NCBI GenBank assembly: GCA_015847255.1
Contig: JADLZK010009289.1
Coordinates: 1 to 64,000 of the forward strand
DNA: 64,000 nucleotides
Source of the DNA: Hyparrhenia diplandra
Lineage: Eukaryota; Streptophyta; Magnoliopsida; Poales; Poaceae
Direction: 5' to 3'
Shown: positions 44,743-57,742 of the stretch, piece by piece
Position numbering within the stretch: position 1 is the stretch's first letter
Layout of the letters: each line of letters begins with the position of its first letter
Notes under the pieces: model-generated
Database searches by the model: none
What the model saw: only the letters and a program-made list of their open reading frames with translations
What the model was told of the DNA's origin: nothing
Translations under genes and position numbers: made by a program

Positions 44743-47700
44743 GATGCATCATCAGTCATCATGAACAAATAATAATCATTAATTCCTACTGTAGCTAGCT
44801 AATTATCATGTAGTAGTATCCATCTTAGGATAGATATGTAGTACCAGATTGGAGCTAGGGTGAAATAACTCTAAAATTCTAGCTAAATAGAGACTACCTG
44901 CCAGTATATATCGTGAACAAAAAGTTGCAGAATAATCAAGATCGCGCGATGTTGTTCCATTAGACAAATACATTGCAAAATATGTCAATTCAAAATACGA
45001 GTCAATTAGAAAATTATAAAAAGATAAAAGAATAGAGAGAAGATCTTCTAATGTAATCATTGAACCGAATTGATGCTACTATATATATATATATATACAT
45101 ATATATATAGGAGCTTTGATTTGTGCATTTAAAATATGATGAATCAGTTTCTTCATTCTTTTGATTAGTAGATTATATACTCTATTAAAACAAAAATAAA
45201 TAGGTAGAAAAAACTTTAATTTTCTGCACTCTCGTATGAGCTTTTTGTAGGTGCGTACGTGAAACCTTTTTACACTGACTCTAGTGTCGAATTGATTGAC
45301 TCCGTGTAGTTTTTCTGGGATTCCTTTTTGTTACCAACCCAAGCCAGCTGAAGATGACGGCCCAAGGAAAATTGCCCGAGCCCGGCCCAAGAGCAAGCGG
45401 GTGTATCGTTGTAACAGATTGAACTCGCGTGAGTTGCCAGCCTCGTCGGCTTGGCGTGTGTATCGTTGATCGAATTGGTGTGGAACTCGTATGAACTAGA
45501 GATTAATCCAAGGTATACCGGTGAATCTGTGTTTGGTCGCTAACAGATTTACTATGAATCAACACGAACTCCTACAGAAATAGGCTACATACGGTTTTTT
45601 GCTAAATGCATATTTACACAGGGAACAGAAAATAAACGTTTTTTTTTAGTTTTCCAGTATTATTATGCAATTTTAAAGTATATGCTTCATGTTAATCATC
45701 GATCGATCTTATATTATCTTACACATGAGAATTAAAAAGATGATAAAGCTAGCTAGAAATAGCTAGGCGCGGGCACGTGTACTATTTGCTTATTAATTTG
45801 TTGCTTATCTAATTTTCTTGCTCTCTCTATCTATATCATCGCGCGCTTTAAGTAATTTGTTGCCTGAAACTAGTACTCCTTTTGTCTTCCGATTCACATA
45901 GACACAGAAGGCAAGGCACACTCACCCACACCCAGCTGGCTAGCTCACAACGCTCCCTGCTCCCGGCCGAGTGCTACCCCCAGCCGAGCCGGTGTTCGCG
46001 CGGCTACGCATAAGGCTCGATCGATCGCTCGGCCCATCAGCCGCCGTACGTGCCTATGCTCGAGCTCGATCGCCATATATGCTGGATCGATGTTGACGGC
46101 GACGTCGTCTCCTCCGTCTATCCGGCCGCTTGCTTCGACAACTCCGGGGATCGGAGCTACCTCGCCCGCCGTAACGACTGGTCCAATAATAGTTGGGGTT
46201 TTGTTCATCATGCTATTGCTAGGTGTCGTACGTTGTGAATGTGATCAACAAGGATTAGCTAGTTTTCGATCTCCGCTAGCTGTTACTTCTGGACGGATTC
46301 CCGGCCTACTGGTGGTGGTGACTGGTGGCGGTGCTCCCTCTCGATCCCAAATTCCTTCCCTCAGGTGTACGTACGTCAGTACTCGCGATCGAGCTCAATC
46401 AATTAACCAAACTTAATTGAGATCATTTGGAAGCACGTTGCAATTAATTAGATGCATATGTTTGGGACGGAGCAAGCTAGCTAATAAGATGCATGGAGCT
46501 CGATCGATCATGTGGAAATATATCAGACTACTAGCAAGCGCTCACTCCACTACACTAATCTCTGGAGGGAGCTGAGGAGTATCATATCATATCGAGGGAG
46601 GACAAGAACAAATATCGATCAGGCCGGAGAAGTTGAACACGCACCTCCGCCGGTGGGTGCTCCATCGCCGATCGCCGCCGGTCGCCTAGCTCGATCCCCT
46701 CCAACATACAGTGCGAGAGTAGCTGGCGGCCGGAATTGAACGATAGACCAGCCGGCCGTCTCACCTCACGCCCTCCTCGATCGATCGACGAAAATAGAAC
46801 ATACGTACGTCCGGCTGCGTATGATGAGTCGCCGTCGTCGTATATTGTTACATGCAATACGAAGAATGCATGATCACAGTGTCATATCGTCGTGATCGAG
46901 TCGTGCCAGCCAGCTACTCCCATCAATTACGTTCAGCGCTATGCTGCTAGCTGCCTGCCACCGTGTCACTGTGCGCATTGCTCGCTCTTGCCTCGTCTGT
47001 CGTCTCAGCTGCACACTTGCACCCTACCTAAAATCAGCTTAAAATTCAGGCAGAGCTACACCAAGTGTGTTAATTATTAGTGTGTACGTTATTTATATAT
47101 GATCTACTTTACTTTTATAAAACACAAATCCTACACTTCAGTCGCCTGGCGATGGGTATTCATCGACTGTCTTCTGCTTTTTATTGGACTTGACTTGGAA
47201 CAGAGAAGCATGATACGTGATATAGTTAGCACGTCGCCTGATCTATTTTATATAAGTGAATAAAATGCAACAACGGTTCTCAACTTGTCTTTGATATCAT
47301 TCTGCTCCCTCAACTCTTTTTATTGTATATTTTGAACATAGAATCACACATATATAACCACACATATACTGTTACATAACCACACATATATTGTTACAAA
47401 ACTCTATTTTTTAATTTTTTTTACTCAGGGGTAAAATAGTCTTTTTACCCCCGTAGTTAACATTGTTAGGCCTCAAAACTGACCGAAAGCCGGATCCCTA
47501 ACAAAGTTTTGTTTTAAGGCCACATTCCCAAATTCAAAAAAAAAAAAAAAAGAGGCCAGATCCCTAAAGGCGAACTTTTTCAAGGCAATATTCCTAATTC
47601 TCCCTAAATTCTAGTGTCATTGTAATACGTTTCTATAGAAAACACTTGTATTTCGTGGACATTGGATCTAGCAAAAGGGCCTAGGCTTCCCGCTTCTCAT

Positions 47701-48773
47701 TCTCTACAAATATGCCTATGTACATGTTGGACCAGGGCAACTAATTTTGTGTACGTATACAAATACGCACATGACCATCCATCGTTTGTGGGTGGGTGCT
47801 CGATGCCCTTCCCATCGACATCGTTGACTCATCCACATCACTAGTTGCGGTGGTTGTTCCATGCCCTTAACCGTCCATGTCAATAACCCCTTGTCCGACT
47901 CAACGACAGATTATCTCCATGTAGCGGGTTCTCCATATCCACGGTTATGTCAATAGGCGGTGGCACATACGTGAGCTTGCTGCCGCTTTTGATGGAATAA
48001 TTTGAATGCCTTTGTTGTGAAGGCTTGCGAATGAGTCATCAATAGGTGCCGATGTTGATGGCATAATTTTGATGCCTTTGTTGTGAAATTTGGCTTGCGA
48101 ATGAGTCATCAAACAGTGTCTACTTATCAACTCCCAACTTCCCATATATCCCTGTGCAACAGCCATCAATCGATCAAGCAGGGATCAATTAGGAGGCTAG
48201 TCGATACTCCATTTAGAGAAGGAAAACTACATCAACCTCTCGCCGCTGCTTGATCTTGATGACATGCTCGCGGTGAGTGCATTGATCAATGACCAGTGGC
48301 TGCATGCTGCTAGGGCGGCCTCAAGTCGATCATGCATGGCCGTGCAGCATGCTGCCAGTAGCACAGCCTTAAGTCTGTTAGCTGGTTTCTAATCCATTCA
48401 ATTGATTTGTGTTCAAGATCAGAGAGGACACTGCATGCAGCGCCTGCAGTGTGCACACTTTTCTCCATCTTCATCATCTGGATCATTTGATTGATGTTAT
48501 ATATATAGACTAAACATTTTTATAGACCGGACATTGACAGATAGACACCTACAACCATAGCAAAACCTTATATTGCAACGCCTAGGTATTGCAATTTCAA
48601 ACCACATGCAATGCTTCCCATAAAAGCAATGTGCAAAGCTTTGTCCACGCAAGCACCTGCAACGCGTCCCAACGAAAAAAAAGTGTTGCTATTTCTACTA
48701 TTGTAACTATTTTGGCCCTTTTGCAACACTTTTTGGGCACTAAGATTGGGTCAAGATTTAGTAGTGATTGACA
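44743..48773. other. Intergenic DNA upstream of the receptor kinase
   Basis: This 4-kb stretch follows the kinase start codon and should contain its promoter near 44.75-45.1 kb. A (TA)n microsatellite lies at about 45079-45108. At 46.09-46.24 kb one plus frame reads SPAVTTGPIIVGVLFIMLLL, resembling a short membrane anchor, but no full gene could be built around it. A poly(A) run is at about 47537-47551. No other gene or element is supported. Confidence 0.5.
47988..48111. repeat. Short tandem duplication (unit about 55-65 bp)
   Basis: The sequence TTTGATGCCTTTGTTGTGAA followed by GGCTTGCGAATGAGTCATCA occurs twice with small differences. Nothing coding is seen. Confidence 0.8.
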
Positions 48774-49205
48774 TTATTGCATCCTTAGTTTTGAGAAGAG
48801 CCATCGGATGAGGCACATTGTGGTAAAATCTAATACTATGACTTTTCTTATCTTGTGGCTAGGCTTGCTTTTGTGATGCTTCTACATCCAAGCTTTCAAC
48901 CTTTTTGTTGAGGTAGGCAGATGAAGCAAATGTGACCAATACTGATTGATTAGTGGTGTCATGCTTCCCCTGTATGTTAAGAAGGTATCTTCATCAACCT
49001 TTTATTTCATGCCTTACACTACTTTATCTATTGGCAACTAATTAATGTTTGATTGATATTTGTGTGTATTGAGCCAACGATTAAATATTTCCTCCATTTC
49101 ATATTACTTATCATTGTAGTATTTAATTTTTCTATCAAAATATTTGTCACTCTCACATTCTAAAACACTTCACCCATCATCGGCGTGGTCGCTAGGTTTC
49201 TTATG
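48774..49205 (+). repeat. Dispersed repeat A, copy 2
   Basis: This is a longer copy of 29393-29735, in the same orientation, sharing ATTGCATCCTTAGTTTTGAG, TTGAGCCAACGATTAAATAT and CACCCATCATC. A further partial duplication of its middle (TTGAGCCAATGGTAAATATT) lies at 49206-49278. Confidence 0.8.
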
Positions 49206-49714
49206 GTTGCTTCATATTTGTGTGTATATTGAGCCAATGGTAAATATTTCCTCCATTTCATATTACTTATCATTGCACGCACATTGATCACAATCCATTA
49301 TCAATTATAACTTTGGTGGATTGTACCTCGATGAGGGTTGGAATTTGATGAAGCCACTCAGAAAATATTTAGAGCTAGGATAGTGGCCGGAGTCGGGGTT
49401 AAATCATGATTCATTACTAGGGTTACATCGGGTTCAAGGAATCAAATTTTGACAATAGTCTAACATATGTTTAAATTTAAATATTTTGTTATTCCCATTA
49501 CAATGCACATTGGTGTTAAGACTTGCAAAGTGGTGTTGAGAATAGTAGTAGGGTCACCTATGCTCATATGACCGTGGGAATGGATTTCGCCAAGCTTTGT
49601 TGGTACACCTATAACCTACATAGTTTTTAATCTATCCCATTTGGATTGTAGTCAAATGTAATGAGATACCCATATTATGTACTAGGACGGTGGGCGCCGT
49701 TCGTTGCGCCTTTG
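49206..49714. other. Flank between repeat A and the Tat-lineage element
   Basis: Apart from the partial repeat A duplication at the left, this AT-rich stretch holds no recognisable gene or element. It is the left flank of the large retrotransposon. Confidence 0.5.
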
Positions 49715-50829
49715 TGTGGGGATCGATATTCGGGACACCAATACCGCAGAGCACCCGACCCATTATCAGCAAACCTAAGCGACTCCGGACCTCGATCGCA
49801 CGAGGAACATGGCATGGCAAGGCGTCCCTCCGAGACACAAGAGGTCTTCGCCACGCACGAGCTCTCGATACAAGGGCAGGCCTCCGCCGCGCCGAGCTCT
49901 CACACAAGAGCTCCCGGACGAGGCCCGTCCTTCCGCTTCAATCGAGCTCTCCCAACAACGGGCTCTCTCGTCTTCACCGAGCTCTCCAGATGAGACCTCT
50001 TTCCACCTCGCTCGAGCTCCCCTGCGACGAGCCTTGCGACGACGACCTCAGAGAGCTCATCCGCCCGCCTTCTCGGAGAAGCCTGCGGGTATGGGAGTTG
50101 GTCAACAACTCCCGACAAGCTCAACAACTCTCGGCGACCATTGTAGCCACGCGGGCCTCTGATGGGGAAAAGAGTCGTCACCGGTCACCTCGCAACGCCC
50201 GTCGACTCCAACCACCCCGTCACGGTGCCGCACGGGTACATACGGGTACATCCTCCCCATCCGTTATGGGCATACCCACGCCGAGAAGGCGTCTTCCATG
50301 CGTTAGAGGCGGGCGACGCCCCCTTTGCCCAAAACCGCGATTCCCACGCACGGCGGCGACCAATTTCAACATCCGGACGCTCCGAGCTCGGAGGGAGCTC
50401 TTATGTTTCGGTGAGCTCGTCGAGAGCTCTTTTATGCATCCACCACTCGCAAATTTCACTCTGCTTCCCTAAGACCTCAGCCCGAGAGGAGCTCATGTAC
50501 CCCTGCCCCCCTTGCGACTATAAAAGGGGAGGAAAGGCCTCCGGGGTTGGGGGCGGGTCCAAGGATTTCATAGTCCACACACACATACCCATACCTTCGC
50601 CGACTCGATATTGGCACTAGCCTCAATCAAAGAGACTTGGGAGCCCTCTCCCCTCTCGACTTGCTTGTACTCGCCCCGGTATGAGCATTTGAGCTCGGAT
50701 AGTGATCTGCTTTGGACTAGGGAGCCCGATTTGCCCCGAACCAGTATAAATCTTGTGTCATTGTCTCTAGAGCTAGGCCATCGGGAGCACGCATTAGCCG
50801 GACATTCGTGGCGGTGGTATTAGACCACG
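49715..50829 (+). repeat. 5' LTR of the Tat-lineage element (about 1.1 kb)
   Basis: The LTR begins TGTGGGGATCGATATTCGGG, repeated at 62442 with one extra G. A TATAAAAG box at 50519 and a downstream CT-rich start region fit an LTR promoter. The right edge is set by the primer binding site at 50835 and is uncertain by a few bases. Over the shared 420 bp the two LTRs differ by several substitutions and about ten one- or two-base gaps. Confidence 0.88.
50519..50526 (+). promoter_or_regulatory. TATA box of the Tat-lineage LTR
   Basis: TATAAAAG lies about 300 bp before the end of the 5' LTR and is followed by GGGAGGAAAGG. This is the normal place for the element's promoter. Confidence 0.7.
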
Positions 50830-50834
50830 GCCGG

Positions 50835-50853
50835 TTGGCGCGCCCGGTAGGGG
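50835..50853 (+). other. Primer binding site of the Tat-lineage element
   Basis: TTGGCGCGCCCGGTAGGGG follows the LTR end. Cereal elements of this lineage carry nearly the same sequence at this place, so it is the likely tRNA primer site; the tRNA is not assigned here. Confidence 0.75.
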
Positions 50854-50882
50854 CAGCACTAGTGCGACGTTTCCCCACTTCG

Positions 50883-52960
50883 ATGGCTTCCTCTCGCTTC
50901 ACCGACGTCGCGCCGCTAGCGATGCGCCGGCACCATCGACTTCTCGGAAGACCGAGCCGGAGCGGTCACTTTCGCCGGAGGTGTCTTCACCCGCCCGATG
51001 CGGCGCGAGGACATCCCCCACCGCCTCCGAGGCGCCACCGACTCGTCCTCACGAGCATGAGGCGGAATTCGACTTCCGCGCCGGTCAGCCCCATCCGCGC
51101 CGCCGCGGACCGCTTCTTCGCCCCTCATCAAGGACATGCTCCCGAACATCCGGGGGTGCGAGCCCACGCAGCTCGTTTCGCGACGTGACCTTCTCCACCG
51201 CCAACGTCGTCCCCACGTCCGCCGGCGAGGGGCGCTCGGTCGGCAATTCACGGCGGCCTACGCCGGGATGTACCGGCGGGCACCGGCCTCCCACTCCCTT
51301 CGGGCGACGAGCCCCGGCGGACCAGCGTCCACGAGCTCGAGCTCGCCCTCGACGGATGAGCCTCATGGATCTGCGACCCCCACGCGTCGGTGCTACATGT
51401 GCCACACCCCCCGGGGTGCGGTAGAAGAGCACCCATCGAGCGATGCCTCCGAGCACACGCCTCAGAACTCCGCCGCACGCCAACGCGAGCCGCCAGTCGA
51501 CCGCGTCAAGGCTCGACTGGAAGAGCTCGAGGAGCTCGAGCGGCGGCAGCTCAGAGCGCGGCCCTCCTCGCCGAAACAGGAGGAAGACAGCAATCGCGGG
51601 CACGAGCTCGAGCTCGCGACGCACACGACCGCATCAACCGACGAGGGTCCCGAGCGGCCCCGCCGGTGTTTGGGAGGGCGTCCCGCAACCCGGGCGGGCG
51701 GCCGCATCTCCTCCTCGTCGTTGCGGCCCCGAGGAGCCGAGGCACGGAGGACCCACGAGCGACTCAAGAGACTCCTCGCGGAGGCGGCGGTCCGAAGAAG
51801 CGGCGAGCTCCGCGATCGCATCGCCGGGCCGCAAGAGGAGCACGAGGCCTCCTCCCATCCCGACGCCCACACGCTACCGACGGATCGGGCGAGAACCGCG
51901 ACGCACGGACACCATCAACGCCGACGCAAGGGCCAAAGCTCGGGCCGACAAGAATGTGCCCCGAGACGACGGCAAACACCACCGCGACGACCACGACAAG
52001 CGCCCTCGCACCTACAACAACCGACGCTGGCGGCGCCACGACGGCCGAGGAAGACAAGAGCCGCAGCCCCACGCCCGGTCGCCATCCACTGAGCCCGCCT
52101 CCCAAACGGGATCGCCGACACTCGAGCTCGAGCTCGAGGAGGCCGAGGGCTTTCGGCTCACGCATCCACGATGCCCCATTCCCTCGCTTTCGAGCTCCGA
52201 CCTCGGTGCGAAGTACAATGGGGAGACCGACCACGCCACCGGCTCGAGGACTACCGCCTCGGATGCCGCTCCCCGGGGGCGCCGACAACGACTACTTCAT
52301 CATCCGCAACCTCCCGCTTTATCTTGCGGTTGCGGCGCGGTCGTGGCTCGAGCACCTCCCGAGGGCACCATCCGCAATCGGGAGGACTCGCGCGACGTCT
52401 TCGTCGGCAACTTTCGTGGCACCTACACCTGGCCGAGCACGACGTGGGACTGCGAGGATGCAAGCGAAGATGGGGGAAGGCCGCGCGACTACATCGGGCG
52501 CTTCTCCAAGCTCTCGCAACAACCTCTCCGAGGCCTCCGACCCGAGGTCATCACCGCCTTCACGTTCGGCACCACCGCGAGACCCGATCCACGAGCTCGG
52601 CGGCCGAAGCCCGGGACCATGAAGGAGCTCCTCGACCTCGCCACCCGCCATGCCGAGGGAGAGGGGACGCCGTCTCCGCCGTCACGGGCAAGGAAGGCCC
52701 AAGCCCGACGACGACGTCGCCGAGGGATCCGGCTCCCCACGCGCAAGAGGAAGAACAAGAAGAACAAGCGTCCCAGCGGCGGCGGCGGCACGACGAGTTC
52801 GTCGCCGTGGTGGACAAGCGCAAGGCCGGCCCCAAGGGCGGCGCGAACTTCGTGCCCAAAGAGCACCGACAAGATGCTCGAGGCTCGTGCCCCCACCACG
52901 AGGGCCTGTTCAAGCACAAGATGAAGGGCTGCCGCCTCCTGAAGAAGCACGTGATGGGCA
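50883..52960 (+). pseudogene. Tat-lineage gag region
   Basis: The likely start is the ATG at 50883. The region encodes basic, Arg/Ser-rich frames with no long uninterrupted gag. Recognisable pieces near the end include ITAFTFGTTARP and TMKELLDLATRHAEGEGT, which match the capsid part of Tat-type gag. A following Lys/Arg-rich stretch at about 52.7-52.8 kb is nucleocapsid-like. The very long open frames here in several phases are due to GC content. Confidence 0.75.
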
Positions 52961-53760
52961 CGCTGCGAGGAGGAGACAAGGGCGATGACAAGGGCGCAAA
53001 GCCGCCCCCGACGGTCGGCGGCGACATCTACATCGAGGACGGCGCCGTCAACGTAGTCTTCGGGATCTCCGCCACGAGTCCAAGCGTCGGCAGAAGCTCA
53101 ACCGCCGCGAGGTCCTCTTCACCGAGCCGCAACGCCCGCCTTCCTCAAGTGGTCGAGCCTCGGCGATCACGTTCGACAAAGGCGGACCACCCACGACACA
53201 TCCCGCACGAAGGTGAAGGTACGTCGTCGTCGACCCCATCATCGCAAGAGACGGCGCCTCGGCAAGGTGCCGATGGGCGGTGGCAGCGGCCTCAACCTCC
53301 CTACATCCACGCGCTTTCAGGCCCTTGGGATCCCCAAAGGCGCGGCCCGTCCTCGCCGAGCCGATCCACGGGTGGTGCCGGGAAGCGAGATGGTCCCGCT
53401 CGGGCGGATCGACCTCCCCGTCACCTTCGGCACCGGACAAGTTCCGCAAGGAGGTCCTCACGTTCGAGGTGCTCCCCTTCGGGAACGCCTATCGCGCGCT
53501 CTTGGGGTGGCCGTGTTATGCGAAGTTCATGGCCGTCCCAACTACACCTACCTCAAACTCAAGATCCCCGGGCTGAACGGGGTCATCACCGTCGACTCCA
53601 CCTTCGAGCACGCCTTCGGCTGCGAGGCCGCCACCGTCGATGGCCGACGCCGCGGTCGAGATCGGCAGATGCTGCCCAAGATGACGGCTTTGGGCTAACG
53701 CCGAGGAGTCCCCCGAGCTCAAGAGGGTGGCGAGCACGAGCTCGGCCGATGTGAGCTCCG
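52961..53760 (+). pseudogene. Tat-lineage protease region
   Basis: After VGGDIYIEDGAVNVVFGIS the frames give pieces of the retroviral-type aspartic protease region: VVVDPIIARDG, then GGSGLN, corresponding to the active-site stretch, at about 53.27-53.30 kb. The pieces lie in different frames. Assignment rests on order and these motifs. Confidence 0.65.
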
Positions 53761-55350
53761 CCAAGCTAGGGAGCTCGAGCTCCCGGCGAGCTCGACAAGG
53801 TCACCGACACGTTCGAGCCCGAGAAGGACGCCAAGGAGGTCAAGGTTGACGGGGATGGGCGCACCCTGCGTGGGGTCCGAGCTCACCCCCAAATAGGAAA
53901 GCGAGCTCGTCGACTTCCTCCGTGCGAACCTCGACGTATTCGGCGTGGAGAGCCTCGGACATGCCCGGCATACCTGGGGAAGTCGCCGAGCACTCCTTGA
54001 ACGTCAAACCCGGCTCTCGGCGGTGAAGCAAAGGCTTAGACGCGTTTCGACGATGATCAACGCCGGGCAATCGCCGAGGAGATAGATAAGCTCTTAGCCG
54101 CTAGGTTTATCAAGGAGGGGTATCATCCCAGTGGATAGCCAACCCCGTACTAGTTAAGAAGAAGAATGGGAAATGGAGGATGTGTGTTGATTACACGAGT
54201 CTCAACAAGGCATGCCCGAAGGATCCGTTTCCTTTGCCGTGCATCGACCAAATCGTTGACTCCACCTCTCCGGTGCGAGACACTCTGTTTTCTCGACGCC
54301 TACTCCGGCTACCACCGGATCGCGATGAATGAGCTCGATCAGCTCGCCACCTCCTTCATCACTCCGTTTGGCGCATTTTGTTACGTAACGATGCCCTTCG
54401 GATTGAAAAAGCCTGGCGCCACCTTCCAAAGGTGCATGCGAGAAAGTCTTCAAAGAGTTCCTCGGAAAGCTCGTAGAAGCATACGTCGGCGACATCGTTG
54501 TCAAGACAAAGCTTCGAAAAGAGCTCATCCACGACCTCGAAAAGGTCTTCGCCAGCTCCGTGAGTATGGGGTCAAGCTCAACCCGAAAAGTGCGTTTTTG
54601 AGGTCCCTCGAGGGGAAGTTGCTCGGCTTCATCGCCTCCGAACGCGGCATCGAGGCCAACCCAGAAAAGATCGCCGCCATCACGAGCATGGGGCCGATCA
54701 AAAACGTCAAGTGTGTGCAGCGACTCACGGGATGTCTAGCCGCGCTAAGTCGTTTCAGTAGCTCGACTCGGGGAGCGAAGCCTCCCACTCTACAAGTTCT
54801 TTCGAAGAAGACCGAACGCTTTGCACGGGGCGAAGCCCGGCAAGCCCTCGACTCATTTGAAGCAACTTCGCCAATCCGCCCGTGCTCGCCGCTCCCCACG
54901 GCCAGCGGGCCAATCCTCCTCTACATCTCGGCCACCGAAGGTGGTGAGCACCGCGCCGTCGTCGTCGAGAGGAAGGAGGAAGGACACGCTTTTAAGGTAC
55001 AGCGCCGGTGTATTTCGTCGGTGAAGTCCTCACCGACACAAGACTTCGCTACACACGACTCAAAAGCTCGTGTACGCGCGTTGTTGATTACCCGGCGCAA
55101 GCTCGGGCACTACGCCGATTCTCACCCGGTCACTGGCCGTCTCCAAGTACCCTCTTGGCGAGGTCATCCAGCCCCGAGGTCGGGCCGCATGGCCAAATGG
55201 GCTATCGAGCTCATGGGAGCCGACATCACCCACGCGCCTTCAGACGCCATAAAGTCTCAGCCTTGGGAGACTTCATCGCAGAGTGGACCGAGGGTCAGCG
55301 GCCGCCCGCACCCGGCGACATCGAGCACCGGACGCCTTGCCTTCGACGGA
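53761..55350 (+). pseudogene. Tat-lineage reverse transcriptase-RNase H
   Basis: The reverse transcriptase shows VDYTSLNKACPKDPFPLP at about 54.19-54.24 kb, FLDAYSGYHRIAMNELDQL, TSFITPFGAFCYVTMPFGLK, and then YVGDIVVKTK at 54482. The usual catalytic box is YVDD, so one essential Asp is Gly here. LLGFIASERGIEANPEKIAA and VQRLTGCLAALSRF follow. RNase H pieces include LLYISATEGG, VLITRRKLGHY and AKWAIELMGADITHAP. Single-base frame changes recur. Confidence 0.9.
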
Positions 55351-57200
55351 TCCGTGAAGAAGTATGGCGCCGGCGTCGGCCTCGTCTTCATCTCCCCAAA
55401 CAAGGTGCGCATGAAGTACTCAATCCGTCCGCACTTCCCCCGCATCCAACAATGTGGCCGAGTCTGGAAGCTCGGTGAATGGCTTGCACATCGCGACGAG
55501 CTCGGCATCCCGGCACCTCGAGGTCCGGGGGCGATTCGAGCTCGTAAAGAACCAAGTCATGAAGGAGGTCGACCGCGTCAACCAGAAGATGATCACGTAC
55601 CACCCGAAGGTCCGTGAGCTCGAGGAACACTTCAACGGGCTCGAGGTCAACCATGTCCATCGCCACCTCAACAATGATGCCGACGTCCTCGCCAAGCTCG
55701 CGTCGGACCGCCGCCGGTTCCACCAGGCGTCTTCATGCACGGCAAAGACAAGCCATCGTCGGCTCAAGGGCAAGCCCGTGACGGTGGACGCGAACTCGAT
55801 CGCGTAACGCTCCGGCCTCGGACCCTATGGAGGTAGATGCCCCCACGAGCCCGAGCCCGCCCAACACGAAGGCCACGCAGCTACAAGCTCGAGCCCGACC
55901 GCCTGGGCTCGGCCTCGGGTGGCTAAAACTTCGACCACGACGGCCGGGCCCGATTGGCGGGTCCTTCTCCTGCAGATGGTTCAAGGAAGGCAAAGCCGCC
56001 CCCCCCGGCGAGGAGGAGTCAAGACGTCTGGCGCGGAGGGCCAAGTCCATCGTCCTCGTTGGAGAAGAACTCTACCGGCGTGGAGCCTCGGCCGTCCTCC
56101 AGTGACGCATCACTTTCGAGCAAGGGGAGGAGCTTATCAAGGAGATCCACGCCCGGCCGAATGTGGCCACCACGCGGCGCCCACGAGCTCTAGTCGGGGA
56201 AGGCATTCCGCCAAGGTTTCTATTGGCCGACCCGTCGTCGCGGACGCCATACGATCGTCCGACGCCGCGAGGGCCGCGGTTCCGCCAAGCAAACACACCA
56301 CCCGTCTCGGCCTCTCAGACGATCCCGCTCACCGGGCCGTTCGCGTGCAGGGGGACTTGACATGGTAGGTCCTTCAAGAAGACCGCCAGGGGCTACACTC
56401 ACCTCCTCGCCGCCATCGACAAGTTCTCCAAGTGGATCGAGGTCATGCCCATCGCGCGGTGTCGGCCGAGGAGACCGAATCAAGTTCTTCGCCGGGCATC
56501 ATCCACGGTTCGGGGTCCCAAACCCCATCATCACCGACAATGGCACGAACTTCATGGGAGAGGTCTTCATCGGCCCGGTGCGGATCACGGCATCCGCGTC
56601 GACACGGCCTCCGTCGACCCACCCGAGAACCAAGCGGGCGGGTAGAAAGAGCTAAGCGGCATGATCCCGGGCAGGCGTGAAGTCGCGCGATCTTCAAAGG
56701 ACTCGAGAAATACGCGCCGGTGGCTGGCCGAGCTCCCCTCCGGTCGTATGGAGTCGCTCGGACGACACCGAGCCGAGCCACCAGGACGGGACGCCCGTTC
56801 TTCCTCATCTTCGGATCCGAGGCGTGCTCCCCACCGACCTCAGCACAGCTCACCTCGTGTCCGGGCCTCTCGACGAGCACAAGAAGAACCAAGCGCCGCT
56901 CAAGACGCGCCCGATCACCGACGAAGCTCGAGACATCGCGCTCATCCACTCCGCCCAAGTACCTACGATCCATGAGGCGCTACCACGACCGCCACGCGTC
57001 AAGGGGCGAGCCTTCGGCCGTCGGCGACCACGTCCCCGCCGAGAGTCGAGCTCGAAGGACAAGCACAAGCTCGCGGCGCCGTGGGAGGGTCCCTTCACCA
57101 TCGACCAAGTACTCAGGCCTGGCACGTAGAAGCTCAAGGACCACCAAGGCCGAGTCCTCACCAACGCGTGGAACATCGAACGCCCTACGCCGCTTCTACC
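55351..57200 (+). pseudogene. Tat-lineage integrase region
   Basis: The region starts with a second RNase H-like stretch (FDGSVKKYGAGVGLVFISP), which Tat elements are known to carry before integrase. The integrase core shows LAAIDKFSKWIEVMPIA at about 56.40 kb, then FGVPNPIITDNGTNF at about 56.51 kb for the second catalytic Asp. LDEHKKNQAPLKT and HKLAAPWEGPFTIDQVLRPGT mark the C-terminal part. Frame changes and stops interrupt it. Confidence 0.85.
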
Positions 57201-57714
57201 CCTAAAGTGTATTTGAAATCTCGTAGGCGCAAGAGCTCAATAAAAGCACAAATTCGATGCAAAAAATATGTGCAAGCATTTCGAATTCTTTCCTTAGTAT
57301 ACTTGAGCAACGACCGGCCTTTGCCCTGGCAAAGACCCGCCCTTGCTCGGGGGCTACAAGTAGCGGGGTGCACACCCCATGTTTTTAACACACCGTTTTT
57401 TCGCAAAACGAACAAGTTCAGAGCTCAGCGACGAGCTCAAACTCACGAACTCGCGCTCTCTCCTCATAACTCAAACGATGTTCCGAAATGACTAAGTCAT
57501 GAGCTCACCGCTTTAGAGCATGGCGCGACTGCCTAACGACCTCCCGCGCCCCCGCGGCCAGCGAGGAATGGCCCGCCACCCGGCTCTCGAATCATGAGCT
57601 CACTAAAAGTCGGAAGAAACGAGTACGACAAAAGAGAAAAAAACGCAACATCCATTGAGCACGAGCTTCCATAGTTTTTTCTGCACGCCTCAACCACGAG
57701 GACTCAAAAACTCA
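57201..57714. other. Untranslated spacer after integrase in the Tat-lineage element
   Basis: This stretch contains the end of the pol region and a less GC-rich spacer before the antisense frames. No coding motif is seen. Confidence 0.5.
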
Positions 57715-57742
57715 TTACAAAAAGGGGCCCGGCCTCGAGCTC

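Noticed and set aside
44437..44752. A separate small secreted protein gene
   Set aside because: The signal-peptide-like frame continues across the retrotransposon into the DUF26 exon; the GAGCG duplication proves it is the 5' part of the same gene.
45945..46416. A small arabinogalactan-like or membrane peptide gene
   Set aside because: One frame has a hydrophobic stretch, but it lacks a convincing start, signal peptide and conserved context.
50981..53754. Several overlapping open frames of 300-530 codons on the plus strand
   Set aside because: They are alternative phases of the GC-rich gag-protease region with almost no stops. They carry family motifs only in short pieces, so they are not separate genes.
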